DNA from: an uncultured Oscillospiraceae bacterium
Lineage (GTDB): Bacteria > Bacillota > Clostridia > Oscillospirales > Oscillospiraceae
Direction: 5' to 3'
Assembly (NCBI GenBank): GCA_910587645.1
Contig: CAJUNA010000042.1
Location: forward strand, 1 to 64,000
DNA: 64,000 bases
Below the pieces are notes generated by a model, which had not been told where the DNA came from, made no database searches, and was given only the letters and a program-made list of their open reading frames with translations. Made by a program: the position numbers and the translations under genes. This document shows positions 24,705 to 33,470 of the stretch, in pieces (position 1 is the stretch's first letter; each line of letters begins with the position of its first letter).

Positions 24705-26219
24705 TCAGCCGTTGCTGGACTGCCCGCCGTGGGCCTTGAGCACCACGTCATGGTAGCCGCCCTCCACGATAGAGGTTGCAGACACCAGGGTCAGCCGCGC
24801 GTTCTGCTGAAGGGCGGGAATGGTAGTCACGCCGCAGTTGCACATGGTGGATTTGACCTTGTAAAGGCTCTTTTCCACGTTTTCCTTCAAAGGGCCGGCG
24901 TAAGTGACGTAGGAATCCACGCCCTCCTCAAAGGCCAGCCCCCGGCCGCCGCCCAGGTCGTACCGCTGCCAGTTCCGTGCCCGGTTGGAGCCTTCACCCC
25001 AATATTCCTTCATATACTGCCCGTTGACCAGCACCCGGTTGGTGGGGCTTTCATCAAACCGGGCGAAATACCGGCCCAGCATCAGGAAGTCCGCCCCCAT
25101 CGCCAGCGCCAGGGTCATGTGGTAGTCGTGTACGATGCCGCCATCGGAGCAGATGGGGACATAGACGCCGGTCTCTTTAAAATACTCGTCCCGGGCCGCC
25201 GCCACCTCGATAAGGGCGGTCGCCTGTCCCCGGCCGATGCCTTTGGTCTCCCGGGTGATGCAGATGGAGCCGCCGCCGATGCCGACCTTCACAAAGTCCG
25301 CGCCGGCCTCCGCCAAAAACCGGAAGCCGTCCTTATCCACCACGTTCCCCGCGCCTACTTTCACAGTGTCTCCATAGCGTTCCCGGATGAAAGCCAGGGT
25401 CTTAGCCTGCCAGCAGGAGTATCCCTCAGAGGAGTCGATGCACAGCACGTCCGCCCCCGCGTCCACCAGGGCGGGAACCCGCTGCTCGTAATCCTTGGTG
25501 TTGATGCCCGCGCCCACCATGAAGCGTTTCTGGCCGTCCAGCAGTTCGCCGGGGTTTTCCTTGTGCCGCTCATAGTCCTTGCGGAACACGAAGTACAAAA
25601 GCCGTCCGTCCGCGCTGACAATGGGCAGGGAGTTGAGCTTGTGGTCCCAGATGATGTCGTTGGCTTCTTTCAGGCTGGTGCCTTCAGGGGCGGTGATAAG
25701 TTTTTCATAGGGGGTCATGAACTGGGATACCAGGGTAGCGGGGTCCATGCGGCTGACCCGGTAATCCCGGCTGGTGACGATGCCCAGCAGCCGCCCCTGA
25801 TTGGTGCCATCGGCGGTGATGGCCACGGTGGAGTGGCCGTTGCGCTCCTTGAGGGTAAGGACATCCTGGAGGGTAGCGTCCGGGGGCAGGTTGGAATCGC
25901 TGGGGACAAAGCCCGCCTTATAGCTTTTCACCCGGGCCACCATAGCGGCCTCATCGGCCACGGACTGGGAGCCGTAAATAAAGGACAGCCCGCCCGCCTG
26001 GGCCAGGGCCACCGCCAAGGTGTCGTTAGACACAGACTGCATGATAGCGGACACCATGGGGATGGAGAGCATCAGAGGGCAGTCCTCCTCCCCCTTGCGG
26101 TACTTCACCAATGGAGTACGGAGGGACACGTTGGCGGGGACACATTCCGGGGAGGTATAGCCGGGGACCAGGAGGTATTCGCTAAAAGTATGGGAGGGTT
26201 CAGGGTAGTAGTAGGCCAT
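24705..26219 (-). CDS. guaB: IMP dehydrogenase, Tritrichomonas-like type
   Basis: 504 residues, NAD-dependent oxidation of IMP to XMP, the committed step to GTP. A TIM barrel is interrupted by two CBS domains (about 105-220). The catalytic loop is GGSICITRE with Cys320. The flap Arg-Tyr pair is Arg419-Tyr420 in RNWQRYDLGG. From memory, the stretches after the loop (ETKGIGRGQATA, MTLALAMGADF, LGRYFARF, VKSTMCNCG) match the parasite Tritrichomonas foetus enzyme (503 residues, Cys319, Arg418-Tyr419) better than Bacillus GuaB. ATG 26219 is preceded by AAAAGGAG. Transcribed with the lactonase. A second, conventional guaB may exist elsewhere. Confidence 0.92.
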   Translation of the reverse strand: MAYYYPEPSHTFSEYLLVPGYTSPECVPANVSLRTPLVKYRKGEEDCPLMLSIPMVSAIMQSVSNDTLAVALAQAGGLSFIYGSQSVADEAAMVARVKSYKAGFVPSDSNLPPDATLQDVLTLKERNGHSTVAITADGTNQGRLLGIVTSRDYRVSRMDPATLVSQFMTPYEKLITAPEGTSLKEANDIIWDHKLNSLPIVSADGRLLYFVFRKDYERHKENPGELLDGQKRFMVGAGINTKDYEQRVPALVDAGADVLCIDSSEGYSCWQAKTLAFIRERYGDTVKVGAGNVVDKDGFRFLAEAGADFVKVGIGGGSICITRETKGIGRGQATALIEVAAARDEYFKETGVYVPICSDGGIVHDYHMTLALAMGADFLMLGRYFARFDESPTNRVLVNGQYMKEYWGEGSNRARNWQRYDLGGGRGLAFEEGVDSYVTYAGPLKENVEKSLYKVKSTMCNCGVTTIPALQQNARLTLVSATSIVEGGYHDVVLKAHGGQSSNG

Positions 26220-26282
26220 AGGGATACACGCTCCTTTTCTTGTTTTTGGCGGTCTCGGACAAATCAATGGTAATAGCATAGG

Positions 26283-26632
26283 TTAGCATATTTTGAGGAG
26301 CGTGTCAAGGAGACGCGCCATAGGGGCTGCATCTACCATCTTCTGGATAGCCCTGGAGGTCTTATCACGGCTTACAACATGGACTATGACCTGCCGCGGC
26401 TCCCGGCTTACCATCGTCATAATGTAGATATTTTCCCGTGTTTCCGTGCGGGGCCTGCACTCCAGAAACCAGTATAGTCCATCCATTTCCACAGTTTTTA
26501 CCCTGATTGCGGGTATCGTTTCAGGTTTCTCAGCCTGATGGGCCTTTTTTATCCAATGCATCACATTGGATTGGTTCATTCCCAGAATTTTTCCCACACC
26601 CCGGCCGCTTTTTCCGGCAGGAACGGTTCAAT
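26283..26632 (-). pseudogene. IS1-like transposase fragment
   Basis: The frame reads GKSGRGVGKILGMNQSNVMH (an HTH of IS1-type transposases), then VKTVEMDGLYWFL with the first catalytic-like Asp, and ENIYIMTMVSREPRQVIVHV. It stops soon after at 26283. Upstream a TGA at about 26630 removes the N-terminal zinc-finger part. The catalytic C-terminal half is missing. No terminal inverted repeats were found. A decayed insertion-sequence relic; the exact IS family is uncertain. Confidence 0.65.
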
Positions 26633-26647
26633 TTTTAGAAAAGAGTA

Positions 26648-26676
26648 TTGTCAAAAATGGCAATCCGGTGTATAAT
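26648..26676 (+). promoter_or_regulatory. Near-consensus SigA promoter for the TetR gene
   Basis: TTGTCA, 17-nt spacer, TATAAT. The predicted start site near 26683 lies only a few bases before the first in-frame ATG (26688), which argues that translation begins further in. Confidence 0.85.
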
Positions 26677-26720
26677 ACCGCCCTGGAATGGGATACCAGC
26701 GAAACGCCGTTTGGGAGGGA

Positions 26721-27338
26721 GTGGTTGCTCTGGATGACACCAGGACCCGAATCATTTTCGCCGCAATGAAAGCCGTGCGCCAGTACGGCCTGGAGGGAAT
26801 GCGCATCCAAAATGTCAGCGACCTGGCGGGGATTTCTCCCGGCGCGCTGTACCGCTACTTTGAAAGCAAGGAGCAGCTGCTCCTGGAGTGCTTCACTTTC
26901 GTAGATAAGCAGGCGGCGGCAATCTTCGACCATCTGGAATTTAACCCGCTGGTGATGCTCACCGATCCTGCTGGGACAGTCCGGAAGCTCTGGCAGCCAT
27001 ATTTCCGTTTTTGGATCACCCACCCAGATGAGACCGTATTCTACCACCGGTTCCGGGACAGCGTCTCTTTCCCGGAATACGACAAGAGCCGGGACTTTTC
27101 CCATTTTCAAGCCTTTTGGGGCATGGTTCAGCAATTTATGGCGCAGTTCCCTATACTGCGGCAGGTCAACCATGACCTTTTATGGCTCCACGTTCTGACC
27201 TCCACGGTCATGTACGCCAAGTATGTGGTGGAGGGGATCCTGCCGGACACCCAGGAGACGGAGGATACCATATTCCAACTGCTGGCCACCGGCCTGAGCG
27301 GCTACCTGCGGCCGGAAAAGGGCAAAAAGAAGCCCTAA
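26721..27338 (+). CDS. TetR/AcrR-family transcriptional regulator
   Basis: About 206 residues. The N-terminal HTH (FAAMKAVRQYGLEGMRIQNV, AGISPGALYRYFESKEQLL) is typical of TetR. The C-terminal ligand domain is unspecific. The start is uncertain. ATG 26688 would be nearly leaderless. GTG 26721 follows the GGGAGGG site too closely, and a CTG at 26730 has ideal spacing. The DNA-binding helix is complete with any of these. Target genes unknown; no efflux pump is adjacent. Confidence 0.85.
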   Translation: MVALDDTRTRIIFAAMKAVRQYGLEGMRIQNVSDLAGISPGALYRYFESKEQLLLECFTFVDKQAAAIFDHLEFNPLVMLTDPAGTVRKLWQPYFRFWITHPDETVFYHRFRDSVSFPEYDKSRDFSHFQAFWGMVQQFMAQFPILRQVNHDLLWLHVLTSTVMYAKYVVEGILPDTQETEDTIFQLLATGLSGYLRPEKGKKKP

Positions 27339-27452
27339 ATAATATCCGTCACCCAGGAGGGGGGGTCTTCCCATTGGTGAATAAACGTTTATTTTCTAAT
27401 GCCCACACATCGGACATAGTTGAGTAAATCAAGATCAGGAGTATATACAGAC

Positions 27453-28370
27453 ATGGAAAAATTACTGATTGTTGACGACAGCGCCGTACAGGCCGCGCAG
27501 TTGAAAGCCATCCTGGCCGATGAATATGACGTCTCCATCACGCAGAAAGCGGAGGACGGGCTGCATCTCGCAAGCAGTGAAAATTATTCCCTGATCCTGC
27601 TGGACGTTGTGATGCCGGGTATGGACGGCTTTACGCTGCTGGAGAAATTGCAGGAGCAGTATATCACCCGTTCCCTTCCCGTTATCCTGATCACCAGCCT
27701 TTCCGATGTGGAGAGCGAGCAGCGGGGGCTAATACTGGGGGCGGTGGACTACATTACAAAGCCTTTCTACGCCCCCATTGTAAAGGCCAGGGTCAACACC
27801 CATATCAAACTGTATAATTACCGGCGGCAGCTCGAGCAGCAGTCCATGACCGACCAGCTAACCGGCATCGCCAACCGGCGCAGGTACGAGCGGTACAGCA
27901 TGACAAAATGGCAGGAAGCTGTCCGGCTGCAAATTCCCTTCTCCATCTGTATGTTTGACATTGACCACTTCAAAAAGTATAACGACACTTTTGGCCACCC
28001 CGCAGGCGACCGGGTGATCACCGCTGTGGCGAAAACCGTCTCAGCCAGCCTCTCCCGCAGCACGGACTTTTTCGCGCGGTATGGCGGCGAGGAGTTTGTC
28101 GCCATCTGTTTTGGCGAACCTTCGGAAAAAATATTTGCCCATCTGCAAAAGATCCGGCAGTCCATTGAGGACCTCCATATCCCCCACGATGAATCTGTAT
28201 CCGAATGGGTTACCGTCAGCATCGGCGGCGTCACGGTTACCCCTCCGGCGGAAAGCAATTACGCGTTCTACTTAAAAATCGCAGACACCATGCTTTACGA
28301 CGCGAAAAAGCACGGCCGGAACCAGGTGGTCTGGGCGGACGAGCGCATGAAGCAGTTGTGGGAGCGGTAA
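27453..28370 (+). CDS. Response regulator with diguanylate cyclase (GGDEF) output
   Basis: 305 residues. Receiver domain 1-120 with phospho-acceptor Asp51 (LILLDVVMPGMDGF) and Lys in ITKPFYAP. The GGDEF domain covers about 135-300, with active-site GGEEF at 211-215. An RSTD motif at 202-205, exactly five residues earlier, is the product-inhibition I-site. It makes cyclic di-GMP from two GTP when phosphorylated. AGGAG lies 11 nt before ATG 27453. No histidine kinase gene is adjacent. Confidence 0.94.
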   Translation: MEKLLIVDDSAVQAAQLKAILADEYDVSITQKAEDGLHLASSENYSLILLDVVMPGMDGFTLLEKLQEQYITRSLPVILITSLSDVESEQRGLILGAVDYITKPFYAPIVKARVNTHIKLYNYRRQLEQQSMTDQLTGIANRRRYERYSMTKWQEAVRLQIPFSICMFDIDHFKKYNDTFGHPAGDRVITAVAKTVSASLSRSTDFFARYGGEEFVAICFGEPSEKIFAHLQKIRQSIEDLHIPHDESVSEWVTVSIGGVTVTPPAESNYAFYLKIADTMLYDAKKHGRNQVVWADERMKQLWER

Positions 28371-28380
28371 CGCCCCGCCC

Positions 28381-28836
28381 TCATTCCACCAGCAGGTCAA
28401 ACCGGAATATACATTTCTCTGTCCCGCCCCGCTCCAGCCGCATTGGGGCGTCCTCCGGCAGCTCGGCGATTTCGGCCAAGGTCCCGCCCAGCCGTTCGCA
28501 GGTTTTCCGGGAAGCCCAGTTGTCTGGATTGCAGGTAATAATAACATACTCCATCCCATGCCGCCGCGCCAGATCAAACAGGAGGCGGCAGGCTTTCCCG
28601 GCGTACCGGTGCCCCCGGTACGCCGGGTCGATTTTATATCCGATATTTCCGGCGTAATAGAGGGCCTTGCTGTGGCCCAGCCGCAGGTTGCAGCCGCCCA
28701 CTGGAACCCCCTCGCTGTTGCAAATATCAAAATGGTACGCGGGCTCCCACATCCTCTGCGGGTCGCCCGCATCCAGCTCCACCTGGCGCAGGAAAATCTC
28801 GTCCGTTTTTAAAAAACCGGTATCCAGAAATGTCAT
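28381..28836 (-). CDS. GNAT-family N-acetyltransferase
   Basis: 151 residues. Acetyl-CoA site IDPAYRGHRYAGKACRLL (motif A) and a C-terminal NPDNWASRKTCERLGG segment as in RimJ/L-like or YoaP-like acetyltransferases. The substrate cannot be inferred. Its start overlaps the stop of the upstream membrane protein by 4 nt (ATGA), putting it at the end of the DUF1385-prmC-membrane-GNAT unit. Confidence 0.85.
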   Translation of the reverse strand: MTFLDTGFLKTDEIFLRQVELDAGDPQRMWEPAYHFDICNSEGVPVGGCNLRLGHSKALYYAGNIGYKIDPAYRGHRYAGKACRLLFDLARRHGMEYVIITCNPDNWASRKTCERLGGTLAEIAELPEDAPMRLERGGTEKCIFRFDLLVE

Positions 28837-29351
28837 CTCCGTACTACCTTATCCGCCAACAGCACCGCCGCCGTCAGGACGATAACGGCCACATCCACCG
28901 CCCTGATCCCGCCGGAGAACAGGAACATAACGGCGGTTTGGCAGGCCAGCGCCAGCACGCACAGCCCCCAAGCCCGCCGGGACCTGCCCTTGGCGAACCA
29001 CATCAAATATCCGGGCGCCGCCGACAGCACGGCGGCAGTTCCCCATCCAAATAAGTATTGCTTTGCCCATGTCCCGCCCATCAGCACGGCGGTGGTATAA
29101 TAGGCCGCCACCATCCCGCCCAGCAGCAGCGCCACATGGAGCGCGGCCCTGGCGGCGGTCCGGCTATAGATTGCGAACACGCACCCCAGCAGGATCCACA
29201 GCGGGACGCCGCTGGTCAGATCCGACAGCCATGGGCAGGAAAAGTCCGCCCATTTGCTCAAAATGCCCAAACCTACGCCCAGCAGCAGTACCAGCAAGGA
29301 GTTACGCACTCCGCTGTCCCTGCGCTGCCCACGATACGCTGTATATCTCAT
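28833..29351 (-). CDS. Small multi-pass membrane protein, unknown function
   Basis: 172 residues, about six hydrophobic helices with a basic N-terminus (MRYTAYRGQRR). An ATGA overlap with prmC upstream and with the GNAT gene downstream shows tight coupling. It resembles uncharacterised DUF6518-like membrane proteins of Firmicutes, but that match is not certain. No ligand or catalytic motif. Confidence 0.7.
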   Translation of the reverse strand: MRYTAYRGQRRDSGVRNSLLVLLLGVGLGILSKWADFSCPWLSDLTSGVPLWILLGCVFAIYSRTAARAALHVALLLGGMVAAYYTTAVLMGGTWAKQYLFGWGTAAVLSAAPGYLMWFAKGRSRRAWGLCVLALACQTAVMFLFSGGIRAVDVAVIVLTAAVLLADKVVRR

Positions 29352-30217
29352 ATTACCGCCTCGCTTAAAATCGTCCCGTACACCACCCGGTGGATTCCCT
29401 GTGTGTCGGGCAGGATATTCAGGTCGCCAAACCCCTGGCCGCGCATGAGCCTGAGCACGGCACTGGCCTGTCCCGCGCCCACTTCGAAATAGAGCCGTCC
29501 GCCCTCTGTGAGGGCGGGCTTCCACTTTTGAGTGACGGCCCGGTAGAAGTCGAACCCATCCTCCCCGCCGCACAGGGCGGCATAGGGTTCAAAATCCTTC
29601 ACGGACCGCTCCAGGGTTTCGATTTCCGCCCGGGGGATGTAGGGCGGGTTACAGACGATACAGTGAAAATCCCCGATAGACCTGGGCGGCGGCTCCAGCG
29701 CGTCCAAAACCGCAGCCTTGACCCGTTCCGCTACCCCGCACCGCCGCACATTCTGCCGGCAGACCCGCAGGGCCGGCTCCGAAATATCCCCCAGCAGCGC
29801 CCGGCAGTCTGGCACGTTCACAGCCACGGCCAGCCCCACGCACCCGCTGCCTGCGCACAGATCCAAAATCCGGCATTTTTCGACAGTCCGGGTATACGCG
29901 ATGGCGGCTTCCGCCAACACCTCGGTATCCACCCGGGGGATCAGCACCGATTCATTGACATCCAGGGTCAGGCCATAGAACTCCCACTCCCCCAGCAGGT
30001 AAGCCACCGGCTCGCCGTCAATGTGCCGCTGCGCCAGCTTCCGGACGGCATCCGCGATTTCCGGGGAGGTGTACATGGAGCCGTCCCGGTAAAACTCCTC
30101 CCTGCTTTTCCCGCTGCCGCAGCAGACCAGCTCCCTGGCCTCCAGCCCCGCGCCGGGGAACCCGGCCTTCAGGAGCGTCCTACGGATTTCCAGATATAGG
30201 TTTTGGTAGGTTATCAC
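29348..30217 (-). CDS. prmC: Release-factor glutamine methyltransferase PrmC
   Basis: 289 residues. An N-terminal helical domain is followed by a Rossmann SAM domain with ILDLCAGSGCVGLA (motif I) and the hallmark NPPY (CNPPYIP) that positions the GGQ glutamine of RF1/RF2. VLIPRVDTEVLAE is also typical. The start is taken as GTG 30217, after a GGGGTGAGGG stretch. A TTG at 30244 is possible. Follows DUF1385 by about 50 nt; that gene order is common in Clostridia, though prfA is not in this window next to it. Confidence 0.93.
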   Translation of the reverse strand: MITYQNLYLEIRRTLLKAGFPGAGLEARELVCCGSGKSREEFYRDGSMYTSPEIADAVRKLAQRHIDGEPVAYLLGEWEFYGLTLDVNESVLIPRVDTEVLAEAAIAYTRTVEKCRILDLCAGSGCVGLAVAVNVPDCRALLGDISEPALRVCRQNVRRCGVAERVKAAVLDALEPPPRSIGDFHCIVCNPPYIPRAEIETLERSVKDFEPYAALCGGEDGFDFYRAVTQKWKPALTEGGRLYFEVGAGQASAVLRLMRGQGFGDLNILPDTQGIHRVVYGTILSEAVI

Positions 30218-30269
30218 GCCCTCACCCCCAAACCGCTTTCCCAAAAGCAGCCACGCCGCTTTTGGGGAT

Positions 30270-31232
30270 TTACCATTTGTCTTTTCCCTCTTCTTCCGGA
30301 ATGACCCGCTTCAAGGCTTCAATAGCCACCTCCATCATAGAGTCATCCGGCTCGAAGGTCGTAAAATTCTGCATCCAAAGCCCGGGTTTCGCCAACAGGT
30401 TGGTGACGGGGTTGTCATGGCCGCCCACATAGCGGTTAAACTCATAGGTAATCCCCACCACCAGCGGCAGCAGCAAAAGCTGCACCAGCATCCGCAGGAA
30501 CACGTTATCCACCGGAAACAGGGCAAAGACCGCGGTATTGACCAGGATTGCAACGATAATGACCACCAGCATAAAGCTGGTGCCGCACCTGGGATGGTGC
30601 TTCGGCTGCTGCCTGACGTTATCCACCGTCAGCTCCAGCCGCTTTTCATAGCAAAAGATGGTCTTATGCTCCGCCCCGTGGTAGGAGAACACCCGCCGGA
30701 TATCCTTCATCCGGGACACGGCAATGAGATACGCCATAAAAATCGCGATGCGCAGCGCCGCGTCTACCAGGTTGCGAACCAGTACGCTGTCCGTCACCAA
30801 CTCTACTAAGCTTGCCAGGAAGGTAGGCAGCAGCATGAACAGCCCGATCGAGAAACAGACGGCCAGTACCACAGAAAAGCCGATGACGAGCTTTTCCATC
30901 TTTTCATTCCCCAGCTTTTCATCCAGCCACCGTTCAAGCTTAGAGGGTTCCTCCGCCCCCGTTTCCTCCGGGAAGTAGTCGGCGGAGAACATGAGTGCCT
31001 TAACGCCCCGTACCATACTATCCAAGAATGTCACGCCGCCCCGGACGAGGGGCAGGCCTAAGATGGGGTATTTATCTTTAACGAGACGCAGTTCTTCTTC
31101 CTGGACAACCAGCCCCTCCGGCCCCCTGACTACAACGGCCTGTTTTTCCGGCCCCCGCATAAGGATGCCCTCAATAAGGGCCTGACCGCCGATGGTTGTA
31201 CGGAACCCGCAGGATTTTTGATTTTTCGCCAT
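30270..31232 (-). CDS. DUF1385 membrane protein
   Basis: 320 residues. The conserved N-terminal GGQALIEGILMRGP is followed by four to five membrane helices, and a central FSYHGAEHKTIFCYE motif with His and Glu suggests a metal site. The family is widespread in spore-forming Firmicutes next to prmC/prfA and has no proven function. ATG 31232 with AAAGG upstream. A longer frame exists but lacks a start site. Confidence 0.88.
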   Translation of the reverse strand: MAKNQKSCGFRTTIGGQALIEGILMRGPEKQAVVVRGPEGLVVQEEELRLVKDKYPILGLPLVRGGVTFLDSMVRGVKALMFSADYFPEETGAEEPSKLERWLDEKLGNEKMEKLVIGFSVVLAVCFSIGLFMLLPTFLASLVELVTDSVLVRNLVDAALRIAIFMAYLIAVSRMKDIRRVFSYHGAEHKTIFCYEKRLELTVDNVRQQPKHHPRCGTSFMLVVIIVAILVNTAVFALFPVDNVFLRMLVQLLLLPLVVGITYEFNRYVGGHDNPVTNLLAKPGLWMQNFTTFEPDDSMMEVAIEALKRVIPEEEGKDKW

Positions 31233-31258
31233 GTAAATTGCCTTTCTATCCAAAAAAT

Positions 31259-32674
31259 TTATTCCGCCGGCAGGCGGATCGTTACCAGGCACCCGCCGCC
31301 CTCAGCATTTCCAATATCAAAGGATCCCTCATGGAGCCTGATGATCTCATCGCAGACGGCCAACCCGATCCCGCTGCCTCTTGCCTTAGAAGATCCCTTA
31401 TAAAACTTCTGCTTGACAAAGGGCAGCTCCGCTTCCGGAATCCCGGCCCCATGGTCCCGGACGGTAATGACGATCTGCCCCTCGCCGCCAAACACAGCGG
31501 TGTCAATCCGCTTCCCCGCTCCACCGTGCTTGGCAGCGTTGTCCAGGACGTTGCAGAAGACCTGCTTAAGCCGTTCCGGATCCCCGGGGATGGGGGCCAA
31601 CAGCTCATCGCTGCTCTCGTAGTGCAATTCAATATTGTCCTGCTTGAACAGCTCCATATAGGTATAGATGGTATCCTCAAACTCCGCCTGGATGTCTACC
31701 TGTTCAATCCGCAGGGTAAACCGCCCATCCTCCATTTTGGAGAAGTCCAGCAATTCCTCCACCATGTTGGTCAGCCGCCTGGACTCTTTCAGGATAATGC
31801 CCACCCCCCGTTTTAGCTGCTGGGGGTCGTTATCATCCTCCAGGAGCGTCTCCCCCCAGCCGTTAATCGCGGTCAAGGGCGTGCGCAGCTCATGGGAAAC
31901 GGAAGAAATAAACTCCGATTTGATCTTCTCGCCCTTACTGATCTGGGAGGACATATTGTTGATCGCGTCGATAAGCTGCCCGATCTCGTCCTGATAGTGG
32001 TTTTCCATCTGGGTGCCGTAGCTGCCTCCGGCAATCCGCTTCGCGGTCTCCGTGACCTCCGCCACCGGTTCCACCACGTTATTGATAAAGACCATGTTGG
32101 AGACATACACCATCCCCACACCTAAAATCAGCAGCCCCAGCGCCACGCCTACAGTAATGAGAAGCTCCTTTGATACGCCGGACATTGAGGTAACATACCG
32201 CATAGCGCCCACCACCTGGTCGTCCAGCAGCAGAGGTGCGCAGACAGACATAATATGCTCCCCGGTATGGGGATCCACGCCCCGGAAGGGACTGATCTCC
32301 TTGTTTTGGAAGGCCTCAACGATATCCGGCGTATTTGGCGCCATACCCGCTGTGAGCCCATAGGAGCTGGCCATAATTTTCCCGGAAGAATCAATAAATT
32401 GCAGCTCCATAATATCCCGCTCCGAAAACTCAACGGCGAAGCTGTTGGCATACTGATAAAACTCCCGGAAATTAGTCATCGCGTTGCTGGAAAAATACTC
32501 GCTGGCATGGGCGGCGCGGGTTTTCAGCCCATCGAGCATCATATTATAATAGTAATTTGCCATCACAACGCAGAAGGTCCCCGCGATCAGGAGCGCCACG
32601 ACAAAGATAGGGCTCAGCGAACTCACCAGCCATCTTTTCCGCAGTCCGGTTATTTCGATTTTATTGTTAGCCAT
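31259..32674 (-). CDS. Membrane sensor histidine kinase
   Basis: 471 residues. TM1 about 12-38, an extracytoplasmic sensor of about 140 residues (Cache-like), TM2 about 175-197, and a HAMP domain. HisKA has His261 in SHELRTPLTAI. HATPase_c has N, G1 and G2 boxes (NVLDNAAKHGG, DHGAGIP, GSGIGLAV). ATG 32674 follows GAAAGAAGGA. It lies 91 nt after the response regulator stop and pairs with it. The signal is unknown; a VCBS-type lipoprotein upstream may take part. Confidence 0.92.
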   Translation of the reverse strand: MANNKIEITGLRKRWLVSSLSPIFVVALLIAGTFCVVMANYYYNMMLDGLKTRAAHASEYFSSNAMTNFREFYQYANSFAVEFSERDIMELQFIDSSGKIMASSYGLTAGMAPNTPDIVEAFQNKEISPFRGVDPHTGEHIMSVCAPLLLDDQVVGAMRYVTSMSGVSKELLITVGVALGLLILGVGMVYVSNMVFINNVVEPVAEVTETAKRIAGGSYGTQMENHYQDEIGQLIDAINNMSSQISKGEKIKSEFISSVSHELRTPLTAINGWGETLLEDDNDPQQLKRGVGIILKESRRLTNMVEELLDFSKMEDGRFTLRIEQVDIQAEFEDTIYTYMELFKQDNIELHYESSDELLAPIPGDPERLKQVFCNVLDNAAKHGGAGKRIDTAVFGGEGQIVITVRDHGAGIPEAELPFVKQKFYKGSSKARGSGIGLAVCDEIIRLHEGSFDIGNAEGGGCLVTIRLPAE

Positions 32675-32765
32675 GGCAAATCCTTCTTTCGCAGGAGGGC
32701 ACGATTTGATGCTGACGCGCGCGATGCGGCGCCAGGGGCTTTTCACCCACGCCGTCCCTCAACCG

Positions 32766-33455
32766 TCAGAACCCCCACTTATACCCATATCCCCAAACCG
32801 TATTGATATAAGTTGGATTCTGGGCATTATCCTCAATCTTGAGCCGTAGCCGCCGGATATTTACGTCAACAATTTTTAGCTCCCCAAAATAATCCCTTCC
32901 CCAGACCATGTCCAGGATCTCCTCCCGGGACAGGGCCTTGCCGGGATTTTCCATAAACATCTTCATGATGGAATATTCCACCTGGGTCAGCTTGACCCGC
33001 TGCCCATTTTTCGCCAGCGTCCGGTTCCGGGTGTTCAATAAGAACGGCTCCTGAAGGATTTCCCCCGCCTGCTCCGGCGACGCGCCGCCGGCCCTGCGGA
33101 ACAGGGCGTCTACCCGGGCCGTCAGCTCCGCGGGAGAAAAGGGTTTGGTGACATAATCGTCCGCGCCGGTCATCAGCCCCGTCACCTTGTCCATTTCCTG
33201 GCTGCGGGCCGTCAGCATGATAATGCCGATCCTCGTATTGGTGGCCCGGATGCGGCGGCATACCTCAAACCCATCAATCCCCGGCAGCATGATATCCAAC
33301 AGCGCCACCCGGATATCCGGGTTCTCCTTCAGTTTTTCCAGCGCCTCCTCCCCGGTCTCCGACTCGATCACCTCATAACCGGCCCGGGTCAGATTGATCA
33401 CGATAAACCCCCGGATACTGGACTCGTCCTCCAGCACTAAAACCCTTCTTGCCAC
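32766..33455 (-). CDS. OmpR-family response regulator
   Basis: 229 residues. Receiver with Asp54 (ALLDIMLPGIDG) and Lys in YVTKPFSP. A C-terminal winged helix (VKLTQVEYSIMKMF, VDVNIRRLRLKIEDN, TVWGYGYKW) binds DNA. Partner of the kinase encoded just downstream. Starts 15 nt after the lipoprotein gene, so all three form one operon. Confidence 0.94.
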   Translation of the reverse strand: MARRVLVLEDESSIRGFIVINLTRAGYEVIESETGEEALEKLKENPDIRVALLDIMLPGIDGFEVCRRIRATNTRIGIIMLTARSQEMDKVTGLMTGADDYVTKPFSPAELTARVDALFRRAGGASPEQAGEILQEPFLLNTRNRTLAKNGQRVKLTQVEYSIMKMFMENPGKALSREEILDMVWGRDYFGELKIVDVNIRRLRLKIEDNAQNPTYINTVWGYGYKWGF

Positions 33456-33470
33456 AACGGGCCTCCTTCC

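Noticed and set aside
24729..26273. 514-codon plus-strand ORF opposite guaB
   Set aside because: Shadow of the IMP dehydrogenase gene, which has full catalytic motifs.
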